Source: Ectocarpus siliculosus
Lineage: Eukaryota; Sar; Phaeophyceae; Ectocarpales; Ectocarpaceae
NCBI GenBank assembly: GCA_000310025.1
Contig: FN648069.1
Coordinates: forward strand, 472,489-536,488
DNA length: 64,000 nt
Direction of reading: 5' to 3'
Shown here: positions 1 to 7,105 of the stretch, piece by piece
Numbering within the stretch: the first letter of the stretch is position 1
Layout of the letters: each line of letters opens with the position of its first letter
Translations under genes and position numbers: made by a program
Notes under the pieces: generated by a model
What the model saw: only the letters and a program-made list of their open reading frames with translations
The model's database searches: none
What the model was told of the DNA's origin: nothing

Positions 1-154
1 CAGGATTGGAACAAAAATGACATCCCACAGCTAAGGGTGAAGGCGAGCGATTTGTTCTAAAACACGTGACCCGAAACAACACTTGCTCTAAAAGATGTGC
101 CCCACTACCGCTTCTATGGCATTCATGAAATTACTCTTTGGTTTGGTTGGTTAG

Positions 155-225
155 GAACTATTTCCCAGGAGTTTGGAGCTCTCAGCAAGCTGAAGCGCTT
201 TCCCTTTCCTTCGGCCAGCTTTCGG
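155..225 (+). pseudogene. Degenerate LRR exon, + strand (1-nt deletion)
   Basis: 71 nt between TTAG and GTAAG. Begins like TISQEFGALSKL, but one base is missing in the second half, so the consensus L-x-L ending is out of frame. The same defect is present at 42319, so it predates the duplication. Confidence 0.65.
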
Positions 226-442
226 GTAAGAGGCGGGCACCATTTTCCCGTGAAGGCATATTTTCAAAGTCGCTCCGCTGGTTCTTGAAACCTACTTGCC
301 GACGCAACGTAAACGTATTTTGGGGCGTGATGCACTTTTTGTCGCCGGCTTCTAGGACATGTGTTCATCCTACGCCACGCGCATGCACGATTTCATAAAT
401 CTGGTGTGACGTAAACGCGCCGAGTCTGTCGGACAGACTTAC

Positions 443-514
443 CGCTGAGTTTGTTTCCGCGGAGGTCCAGCGTTTCCAGCTTGACGAGCTGTCCTAGCGA
501 CGCCGGGATTTCGC
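443..514 (-). CDS. LRR exon, GEIPASLGQL class, - strand
   Basis: 72 nt, acceptor GTGCAG, donor GTAAGTC. Ends RGNKLS. The orthologous exon in copy 2 is 42606-42677, same position and strand, so this outermost cassette is fixed. Confidence 0.85.
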
Positions 515-3500
515 CTGCACGATGGCAATTGGGGGATGGGAAGGGTACTATAATTTAGTTCGTAGGTGGATCGTGGAGCACAGACGTAAATTATTGTAAA
601 GCATCGATGTGCGTAAATCGATACTACTGTACATGTTCCAGAAGCCGCAGGATCCACGTCCGGAACTCTCTAAAGTTTACTTTTGCGTGCGCTGCAGGTC
701 CCATTCCCCCTGAGCGGGGGAACCTCGGTGCCCTGGAAACGCTCGACCTGGGATTCAATGATCGAACAGGTGAGAACAAATCGAGCAAAATTGGACGCTG
801 TTCTTATTCTTCTAGAACAAGACGGTTTCCGTAGATGCTGTCCCGCCAACGCAGTGGGCGGGACAGGATCTACGGACATCGATTTTGAAATTTTAGCGTG
901 CCACGTGAGTATCCATCTCTCTTCCAATTCTCCGATGTCATGTTTTCGCAGGACAAATCCCGACGGAGCTAGGGAACCTACGCATGCTGCCAATGCTTTG
1001 GCTTGCCAACAACAAGCTTTCTGGTGAGCACGACAAAATATCCTGAGTGTGGAGGTAATTTTGTTTTCGACATGGGTACGTGAATCCCGCGTATGCAACC
1101 AGGTCGAGCAGCGCTAGCTTATTTTGAGCGCCGAGCTGCGCCGGAATCGCACCTGCAGAAGAGTCACACATTAGCGGGGGATATAGAAATAAATCACCCG
1201 GCTCTCCTTTTTCGGGATGTTCGATCTCCGTAGATCTTGTCCCACCCACTAGTGGGTGGGACAAGATCTACGGAGATCGATCAAAGCCAACGGGCAATTG
1301 TAATTTTTTCCCCCGTGTTCGGACGACTCTTCTGCATGCAGGGGCCATCCCGCCGGAGCTGGGAAAGCTCGCAGCGCTGCGACGGCTCAACCTTCGGGGT
1401 AATCAGCTATCGGGTGAGTTGTTTGTTCAAGTGTAGTATGAATCCCGTGTATGCGCGGGATTCATGCATGTTGAGAACTCGAAAAGAAAAAACGCCCTTC
1501 GATCTGCTCAACTCACCATCTAACCTGTTGAAGGAGAGGCGCAGGGACTCGAGGGCCCCAAGATCTCCTAGCTGAGGCGGCATGTGGCCTGTAGATGAAC
1601 GAGTCAAAGAAGAGTAATTTAGCGGGGTAAAGCAAAAAATGTCCCCCGAGTTCTAGAACACTGGTCCCGCCTACAGTAGGCGGGACCGACGACTAGAAAG
1701 CGTGGGGTTTATTTTTTGTCCTGCTCAGTTACTCGTTCCGTCCGTCCGCTTGTAGACCCCATACCATCCGAGCTGGGGCACCTTTCGGCACTGTAGGAGC
1801 TCGACCCTACGTACAACGAGCCAAGCGGTGAGCCAACACGTGATTTGATAGCCCTTTCCCGACCGATTTTGCGTGAGTCTCGTGTATGAATCTCGCCGAT
1901 GGGTGGGTGGGACAAGATCTACAGAGATCGGATATCCCAAAAAAAGAGTCGGGTGATTTATTTCTATATCCCCCGCTAATGTGTTAATCTTCTGCAGGTG
2001 CGATTCCGGCGCAGCTCGGTGCTCTAAATAAGCTCACGCTGCTCGACCTGCCCTACCACTAGCTCAGCGTTGAGAGACTGATGAAATTTGATACTTTTCT
2101 TTCTCGAACATAATTATGTGTCCATTCACGCATACACGGGATTCATACTAACTGCACTTGAACAAACAACTCACCGGATAGCTGATTACCCCGAAGGTTG
2201 AGCCGTCGCAGCGCTGCGAGCTTTCCCAGCTGCGGCGGGATGGCCCCTGCATGCAGAAGAGTTGTCCGAACACGGGGAAAAAAATTACAATTGCCCGTTG
2301 GCTTTGATCGATTTCCGTAGATCTTGTCCCGCCCACTAGTGGGTTGGTGGGACAAGATCTACGGACATTTGCAATAGTCTTGATTTTTTTTCAAAGTTCT
2401 CTTCCATCCCAAATTCATGCAGGTGAAACACCGGCGTTGCTAGGACAGCTCAGGAACCTGCAGGTGCTCAGTCTACGCAGAAACAAGCTCACATGTGAGT
2501 TCTATGGCGGATTTGAGTGCGTCGTGGTGAAGGGTTTTCTTCCCGGCCTGATTCCACCGATGAATCTCGCCTACTGCATACGCGGGATTTATGCATGTTC
2601 AGAACTCGAAAGAAAAAAAATGATTTTCGATCTGTTGAACTCACCCCGAGTTCTAGAAGATCGGTCCCGCCTACGCGTAGGCAGGGCCGATCTTGTAGAA
2701 CTCGGGAGATTATTTTTTGCTTTCCCCCGCTAAATTACCTTGCTTCGACTCGTTCACCTACAGGACACATCCCGCCGCAGTTTGGGGATCTTGGCGCCCT
2801 GGAGTACCTCAACATCTTCAACAACGACTTAGATGGTGAGTTCAACAGATCGAAAATCATGTTTTTTTCTTTCGAGTTCTGACCATGCATGAATCCCGCG
2901 TACGCAACAGCGGGACACATAAAGTTGGAGAAAAAAAGTATTCAAATTTCATCAGTCTCTCACCGCTGAGCTGGTTGACGGACAGGTTGAGCCACGTGAG
3001 CTTTTTGAGAGCGCCGAGATGCGCCGGGATCGCACCTGCAGAAGGAGTAGACATACAAATAAATCACCAGGCTCTCTTTTCTCAATATATTCAATCTCCG
3101 GAGATCTTGTCCCACCCACTGCAGTTGGTGGGATCTATTCTAGAAATTATAACACATGCCAGCGCCCTGACTCACCGCTTAGCAAGTTGGCACCAAGGTC
3201 GAGGTGTCGCAGTGCTGCGAGGTTCCCGAGCTCCGACGGGATGGGGCCTGTAAGCAGAAGTGCAATACACATCAAGCGGGGAATAAAAAATAAATAACCC
3301 GCCTCTCTATTTTGAAGACAACTCATCTCCGTAGATCTTGTCCCGCCTACTAGTTGGCGTCCGCTCACGTAGTTCGTAGGGCACAACCTACATCAATTTT
3401 GAGTTTTTGTTTTTTCGCTGCCGTGCACTTGCAGGTCACATCCCCATGGAGCTAGGAGCTTTCAGCGAGCTGCAGTTGCTCAAGCTTGAGGAGAACCAGC

Positions 3501-5904
3501 TTACCGGTAAGTTCTTTGCGGTGAAAGGAAGACTTAAGTTTTCTTGGAACACGCATCCTGCGCACGCGTGCGCGGGGTTCATCTTGGAATACGGCAACTT
3601 GGCAGAAGAATATTAGAACTGTGCGCTACGTGCCTTAGTGACTCACCGCTCAGCTCGTTCACGTTGAGGGATAGGGTTTGGAGCGCGGTTAGGTTTCTCA
3701 GCTCCGCCGGGATGGTGCCTGCCAGACGAAGGGGTAACAAGAAGTTAGCGGGAGAAAATACAAAAAATATCCCCCAGCGTCTAGTCTAGAAAAACGGTCC
3801 CGCCAATGCAGTTGGCGTCCACTCAATGGTCTAGAAGCCGGGGCATTGTTTTTGTTTTGACCCGTAACCATCACTCCGTTTTCTTTCTTCCACTTACAAG
3901 CCCCATCCCGCCGGCGCTGGGAAAGCTCGCAGCGCTTCAAGATCTGTACCTCTACGGGAACCAGCTAAGCGATGAGACACTGTTGAAATGAGTTAAGAAA
4001 AATACCCATGAATTTTCAGGATGAATCTCGTGTATTGCGTAGGTGGGACAAGATCTACGGAGATGAGTTGTCTTCAATATAGAGAGGCGGGTTGTTTGAT
4101 TTCATTTCCCCGCTTGATGTGTATCGCACTCCTGCTTACAGGCCCCATCTCGCCGGAGCTCGGGAACCTCGCAGCACTGCGACGCCTCGACCTTCACTCC
4201 AACATAAGTGGTATGTGGTATAATTTCTAAAATAAATCCCACCAACTAGTGGGCGGGACAAGAACTACGGAGATCGATATAAGCCAGCGGGCAATTGTAA
4301 TTTATCCCCCCGTGTTCGGACAACTCTTCTGCGTGCAGGGGCCATCCCGCCGGAGCTGGGAAAGCTCACAGCGCTGCGATGGCTCAATCTTCGGAGTAAT
4401 CAGCTATCCAGTGAGTTGTTTGTTCAACTGTAGTATGAATCCCGTGTATACATACGTGGGAATCATATACCCATGTCGAAAATAAAATTACCACCACACT
4501 CAGGATATTTGTTGTGCTCACCAGAAAGCTTGTTGTTGGCAAGCCAAAGCGTATCCAGCATGTGTAGGTTCCCTAGCTCCGTCGGGATTCGTCCTGCGAA
4601 AATATGACATCGGAGAATTGGAAGAGAGATGGATACTCACGTGGCACGCTAATTTTTCAAAATCGATCTCCGTAGATCCTGTCCCGCCCACTGCGTTGGT
4701 GGGTAGGTTTTTCTAGAACCAGGGTATTTAATTTTCACTCTCCCCTCAAAATTCGAATGTGCCCATCTGCTTGCAGGCCTCATTTCGCCGGAGCTGGGGA
4801 ATCTTGCGCCACTGAAGGACCTCTCCCTTTCGAGTAACCAGCTCAGCGGTTAGGCACAGAAATATCTGGTACGACCCTTCTCAAGTTTTGAAGCCTTGAA
4901 GTTTATCATGAATCCCTTTCGACTTCAATAGATACCCATATGGACGCGTGGGCGGGCGTCATGCCCCTTTCGACGGAAAAGCGTGATTGCTTTTGGAAAT
5001 GACATTGTCGAACTTTGGACTACAGGCCCCATCCCCGCTGGAGCTGGAAAATCTTGCAGCACTGCAGATCCTCAACCTTGCAGGCGACCAGCTACGTGTC
5101 GCGGAGGCTAGTACATGCACTAAAAGCCGGTTGGGTCATTTTTGTTTATTCCCCGCCGACCCTGCCGACGTCTAGAATACATCCTTCCCGTATTTTTGAC
5201 ACCACACGGCATTTGCCACATTTTTCCAGGCATGGCTGCGACAAACAAAAACGGATGGATATCAGCACGGAAACCAACCACCAAGCCTATGGGGCCCGTG
5301 CGGAACGGGTTTATCGTGGAGAATGCTCCAGAGTACAATGTGCGTCGCATCAGAGCCCTGCAAAAGAAGAGATACCGAAGGTCCCCAGCGTACCAGAGGC
5401 ACTTGAAAGCCAGGGAAAGTGATGTGCTGTACAGGTGGCGCGTGTTCAAGGAGCAAGCTACAATTGTAGGAGGCGAACACTGCAGTGTCGATTAGCTTGG
5501 ACGAAAAGTCTACAGGAGTAGCTTTGTTCACCGTCTGCTGGCACTGCGGGGAATTGACATACATACGAGGGGTACTCAGGCGTAAACCTTGTGCAGAACA
5601 CGGGAACGTACGAAAGAGACAGCGTTGTGGCATGTTGTAAGACTTGCAACTTCATGAATCGGCCACTGTCGGTCAAAGAGTTATTGGGGAAGGTCCAAGA
5701 GATCGCAAGAAAGAAATCGAAGAATATACCTTGGAGGTTGTTGTCCCACAGAAATAGATTCACCACGCGGCCCTGGGAGTTGACTTCGACTCCGTGCCAT
5801 TGCGAGAGGGCGGCACTAGTGTTCCAGTTTCGATTATTCCTCCACTTCGCCCCACCGATCGCGGTGTATAGGGCAACCAGCGCCTCACGGTCCGTCTGCG
5901 CCAT
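443..5904 (-). CDS. LRR protein, locus 1: sense (- strand) exon chain, 3' end not found
   Basis: Leucine-rich-repeat protein, probably a recognition protein. The start exon (5730-5904) encodes an N-terminal cap, then leftward come intact 72-nt LRR exons at 4522, 3647, 3176, 2964, 2175, 1517 and 443, each one 24-residue plant-type repeat (GxIPxxLGxLxxLxxLxLxxNxLS). Every intron interrupts a Gly codon after its first base, so the exons can be joined in any number without shifting frame. The + strand LRR exons lie inside its introns in antisense. A remnant at 1101 has lost its donor and one cassette (about 2641) has lost its exon. No signal peptide, membrane segment or - strand C-terminal exon was seen. 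Family known: brown-algal LRR genes with one repeat per exon. Function in defence is inference. Confidence 0.8.
698..769 (+). CDS. LRR exon, GPIPPERGNL class, + strand
   Basis: 72 nt, acceptor CTGCAG, donor GTGAGAA. Open, but it has Arg at the second core Leu (PPERGNL) and Arg near the end (NDRT). The intact copy-2 counterpart at 42856 has PPELGNL and NDLT, so this + exon is drifting. Confidence 0.8.
829..875. repeat. Palindromic cassette junction (head-to-head)
   Basis: Arms CCGTAGATGCTGTCCCGCC (829-847) and its near-perfect complement (857-875, one mismatch) around CCAACGCAGTGGG. Confidence 0.85.
952..1023 (+). CDS. LRR exon, GQIPTELGNL class, + strand
   Basis: 72 nt, acceptor TCGCAG, donor GTGAGCAC. 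Ends LANNKLS. Its class twin is on the opposite strand at 4522-4593. Confidence 0.83.
1101..1152 (-). pseudogene. Truncated LRR exon remnant, - strand
   Basis: The acceptor and the first 52 nt of a GAIPAQLGA-class exon are present up to LLDL. The rest of the exon and its donor are missing, and the sequence runs straight into a right-end motif (CGGGATTCACG on the - strand) that belongs to the neighbouring cassette (exon 952). This is a deletion junction at a cassette end. Confidence 0.75.
1221..1280. repeat. Perfect 60-bp palindrome, head-to-head junction
   Basis: Bases 1221-1250 are the exact reverse complement of 1251-1280, with no spacer. The centre is CCCACTAGTGGG. It separates the - exon remnant at 1101 from the + exon at 1342. 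Such a palindrome can extrude as a cruciform and is normally unstable. Confidence 0.97.
1342..1413 (+). CDS. LRR exon, GAIPPELGKL class, + strand
   Basis: 72 nt, acceptor ATGCAG, donor GTGAGTTG. Intact. Its cassette runs from the centre of the 60-bp palindrome (1250) to the tail junction at about 1453. Confidence 0.85.
1438..1464. repeat. Tail-to-tail cassette junction
   Basis: ATGAATCCCG (1438-1447) and CGGGATTCAT (1455-1464) surround TGTATGC. It joins the right ends of the + exon 1342 and the - exon 1517. Confidence 0.85.
1517..1588 (-). CDS. LRR exon, GHMPPQLGDL class, - strand
   Basis: 72 nt, acceptor CTACAG, donor GTGAGTT. Ends SFNRLD. Same class as the + exons 2764 and 43972 and as the exon-less cassette at 2641. 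Confidence 0.85.
1663..1687. repeat. Palindromic head-to-head junction
   Basis: 25-bp palindrome GGTCCCGCCTAC / GTAGGCGGGACC with a single central base, between the - exon 1517 and the + exon 1756. Confidence 0.85.
1756..1827 (+). pseudogene. LRR exon with in-frame stop, + strand
   Basis: GPIPSELGHL class by homology to 43407, 44224 and 44465. TAG at 1794-1796 interrupts the repeat, and the exon starts with AC instead of GC, so the junction Gly becomes Asp. The splice sites themselves look usable. Confidence 0.8.
1998..2069 (+). pseudogene. LRR exon with stop and lost donor, + strand
   Basis: GAIPAQLGAL class. TAG at 2060-2062, and the donor GTGAG has become TTGAG. Both defects are absent from the - strand relative at 2964. 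Confidence 0.8.
2175..2246 (-). CDS. LRR exon, GAIPPQLGKL class, - strand
   Basis: 72 nt, acceptor TGCAG, donor GTGAGTTG. Same class as the + exons 1342 and 4339. Similarity covers the whole cassette of about 200 bp, from the ACTAGT core on the left to GTGTATG on the right, and stops at both edges, which defines the cassette. Confidence 0.88.
2314..2364. repeat. Palindromic head-to-head junction
   Basis: CCGTAGATCTTGTCCC and its complement flank CCCACTAGTGGGTTGG, between the - exon 2175 and the + exon 2423. Confidence 0.83.
2423..2494 (+). CDS. LRR exon, GETPALLGQL class, + strand
   Basis: 72 nt, acceptor ATGCAG, donor GTGAGTT. The last exon base is T rather than G, so the shared Gly codon would change on splicing. 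Confidence 0.75.
2595..2650 (-). pseudogene. Exon-less LRR cassette, - strand
   Basis: On the - strand the donor-side flank of the GHIPPQ class (GGTGAGTTCAACAGATCG, 2628-2645) is intact. Directly before it, where the exon, acceptor and polypyrimidine tract should be, lies the cassette's own left-end sequence (CGGGACCGATCTTCTAGAAC). The exon and about 80 nt of intron were removed with an edge exactly at the donor. Confidence 0.7.
2650..2701. repeat. Palindromic head-to-head junction
   Basis: Arms GTTCTAGAAGATCGGTCCC / complement with few mismatches around CCTACGCGTAGG. It lies between the exon-less - cassette and the + exon 2764 of the same class. Confidence 0.83.
2764..2835 (+). CDS. LRR exon, GHIPPQFGDL class, + strand
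   Basis: 72 nt, acceptor CTACAG, donor GTGAGTT. Ends FNNDLD. Paired head-to-head with the exon-less cassette of the same class across the palindrome at 2650-2701. Confidence 0.83.
2964..3035 (-). CDS. LRR exon, GAIPAHLGAL class, - strand
   Basis: 72 nt, acceptor CTGCAG, donor GTGAGAG. Ends SVNQLS. Related to the damaged + exon at 1998, the remnant at 1101 and the intact + exon at 43129. Confidence 0.85.
3176..3247 (-). CDS. LRR exon, GPIPSELGNL class, - strand
   Basis: 72 nt, acceptor TTACAG, donor GTGAGTC. Ends GANLLS. Class shared with the + exon at 4142-4210; the RE flank (TTATAATTTCTAGAAT followed by CCCACCAACT) is shared in opposite orientation. Confidence 0.85.
3435..3506 (+). CDS. 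LRR exon, GHIPMELGAF class, + strand
   Basis: 72 nt, acceptor TTGCAG, donor GTAAGTT. Intact; ends EENQLT. Only member of its class here. Confidence 0.82.
3546..3590. repeat. Tail-to-tail junction with ACGCGT core
   Basis: The 14-bp perfect palindrome GCGCACGCGTGCGC at 3560-3573 sits inside longer imperfect arms, between the + exon 3435 and the - exon 3647. Confidence 0.8.
3647..3718 (-). CDS. LRR exon, GTIPAELRNL class, - strand
   Basis: 72 nt, intact acceptor and donor GTGAGTC. Encodes a full repeat ending NVNELS. Only member of its class in the window. Confidence 0.85.
3900..3971 (+). pseudogene. LRR exon with both splice sites mutated, + strand
   Basis: GPIPPALGKL class. The reading frame is open, but the acceptor CAG is CAA and the donor GTGAGA is ATGAGA. 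The intact relatives at 44918 (-) and 45442 (+) have normal sites. Confidence 0.78.
4142..4210 (+). CDS. LRR exon one codon short, + strand
   Basis: 69 nt, acceptor TTACAG, donor GTATGTG. Begins GPISPELGNL and ends SNIS, with one codon missing before the last Leu position. Frame is preserved. Confidence 0.75.
4339..4410 (+). CDS. LRR exon, GAIPPELGKL class, + strand
   Basis: 72 nt, acceptor GTGCAG, donor GTGAGTTG. The last base is A instead of G, so the junction Gly is altered. Cassette edges are the same as for 1342 and 2175. Confidence 0.8.
4434..4467. repeat. Tail-to-tail cassette junction
   Basis: TATGAATCCC (4434-4443) and GGGAATCATA (4458-4467) around GTGTATACATACGT, between the + exon 4339 and the - exon 4522. 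Confidence 0.82.
4522..4593 (-). CDS. LRR exon, GRIPTELGNL class, - strand
   Basis: 72-nt exon with acceptor TTCGCAG and donor GTGAGC, in frame, ending LANNKLS. Same class as the + exon at 952-1023, with the matching downstream flank inverted (a CGACATGGGTA-type sequence). First LRR after the start exon on this strand. Confidence 0.85.
4777..4848 (+). CDS. LRR exon, GLISPELGNL class, + strand, weak donor
   Basis: 72 nt, acceptor TTGCAG. The donor is GTTAGG, whereas the copy-2 counterpart at 46060 has GTGAGG. Same place and strand in both copies, so it is a fixed outer cassette. Confidence 0.75.
5026..5097 (+). pseudogene. Frameshifted LRR exon, + strand
   Basis: Acceptor CTACAG followed by a GPIP-like start. 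One extra base early in the exon throws the rest out of frame and the donor is not recognisable. The same insertion is present at 46309, so it is ancestral. Confidence 0.7.
5230..5495 (+). CDS. C-terminal exon of LRR family, + strand
   Basis: After TTTTTCCAG the exon starts GC-ATG, completing a Gly codon in exactly the phase of the LRR cassettes. It then encodes MAATNKNGWISARKP... and a basic stretch with RRIRALQKKRYRRSPAYQRH, stopping with TAG at 5493-5495. It is 3' to all + strand LRR exons and would terminate a + strand chain. It lies within the first intron of the - strand gene, on the opposite strand to the start exon only 235 bp away. I do not recognise a domain. The copy-2 version has a premature stop. 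Confidence 0.65.
5730..5904 (-). CDS. Start exon of LRR locus 1 (N-terminal cap)
   Basis: ATG at 5904-5902, donor GTATAT after 5730. It encodes 58 residues plus one base, starting MAQTDREALVALY and ending near WDNNLQ, with a GGAKWRNNRNW / LSQWHGVEV motif typical of the N-cap of plant-type LRR proteins. The exon ends after the first base of a Gly codon, the phase of every LRR cassette. The copy-2 counterpart has the same 175-nt length, which supports the start and donor. Confidence 0.85.
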
Positions 5905-6871
5905 CGTGTAAGGGGGTCTGGGTATGCGGAAGTTTGCGACGTTCGCAAAGACAAATACTTGTTCAAAGTGTATCATCGATTTCTGTTGGTCGTCTCTCGC
6001 GACTGCAGTTGTGAATTACACCAGCATCACACCAGCATCACAAGAGGATGATCGCATCAAAGAACCACAACAACGTCTTCGAGCGCGAACAATCTCGGTG
6101 ATGTGCGAACGATGAACGATGCAACCCCATTGCGGCGGGATCAACAACCCAGTCTACAACATACAGAGGATAGAGGAACAGAATAGACCCACCTTTTCTT
6201 TGCAGTTTGCACGTTTGCACAAGCGCTGTAGCGGGGAACAGCTGGAGCCTGTCGTTCCCTTTTATCACGGCACCGCTCTCGTCTTATGGATGCTCTCTTT
6301 ACGGCGGGCTAGAGCGCGGTGAATGTGCTCCTTGCTGAACTCTAACCAGATGGGACTGCTGACTGAAGCAACTGAATCAGTGCTGTGTTACATGCATCTG
6401 TACATCTGACGTCCCGCCGCTTTTATACAGCGGGTGACGCCTCCTTGAAAACAGGGGGGACAAGTACATCGGTCACGGCCGACAGCCCCAGTACTTGCCA
6501 GCACCAAGACCAGTAACCTGGTGAACACGATTACGGACAGCCGGAAAGCTCAGCTAGGCCGGACGTTTTCCCAACTGAGGATGTCAGCTCACGGTGGAGC
6601 AGGTGTGTGAGTACCCACTGGCAGTGGTTTGGGGGCGAAAGTGTCCAAGACTTCACTACTATATATCTCGCTGTCAAGCGTGGCCTTCAATAACACGTCA
6701 TGGTTGAACTTTCACCGCCGTTGCGCCGTTGCTCGGCGCGCTAAACGAAAACACTCCGCCTCTGAGATCACCTTGGTCGCCTCTGCCCCTCTCTGCGAGG
6801 GGGGAGCCTTCGCGATGGAAGTCCGCGCTTGGCTACCGGCGCCAACATGAAGACGCTTTGTCATGTGTGTA
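5905..6871. other. 5' flank of LRR locus 1, no further gene
   Basis: Upstream region of the - strand start exon, conserved in copy 2 (48004-49068). It must hold the promoter, but I see no clear TATA motif. A long open stretch to 6268 on the - strand is not conserved as protein. Confidence 0.5.
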
Positions 6872-7105
6872 CCTCCATGTGACATAAGATACCACACGCC
6901 CTGCATCGATGTTCAAAGCTCGCGTGCTCCACGACGAAAAGGCTGGAGAATAAAACAAACGATACGGCTTCGGAAAGCTCTCGACGAACCGTTTCCAACG
7001 CCGCCATTTTCGACGCTATCACGCCTTTTTTGTTGCTGTGGAGTTCTTCCCAGAGGGCTTTGAAGTTTGGTCCAGAGGGGGGGTGATATTTTGTGCAATC
7101 AACGG
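6872..7105. mobile_element. MITE with TA target site (copy 1 flank)
   Basis: 234 bp flanked by TA, with degenerate terminal inverted repeats (…AAGATACCACACGCC / …AAAATATCACCCCCC) and a conserved inner AAAGCTCGCGTGCTCCACGA. Same family as 24805-25022. Non-autonomous. Confidence 0.65.

Noticed and set aside
443..5097. Each small open frame in the LRR region as an independent short gene
   Set aside because: The LRR motif always begins and ends at splice sites in phase 1; frames running into the flanks are intron read-through.
443..5904. Bacterial shufflon or integron-type cassette system
   Set aside because: Spliceosomal introns, LRR exon structure and all neighbouring genes are eukaryotic; the similarity is one of logic only, and no recombinase gene was seen in the window.
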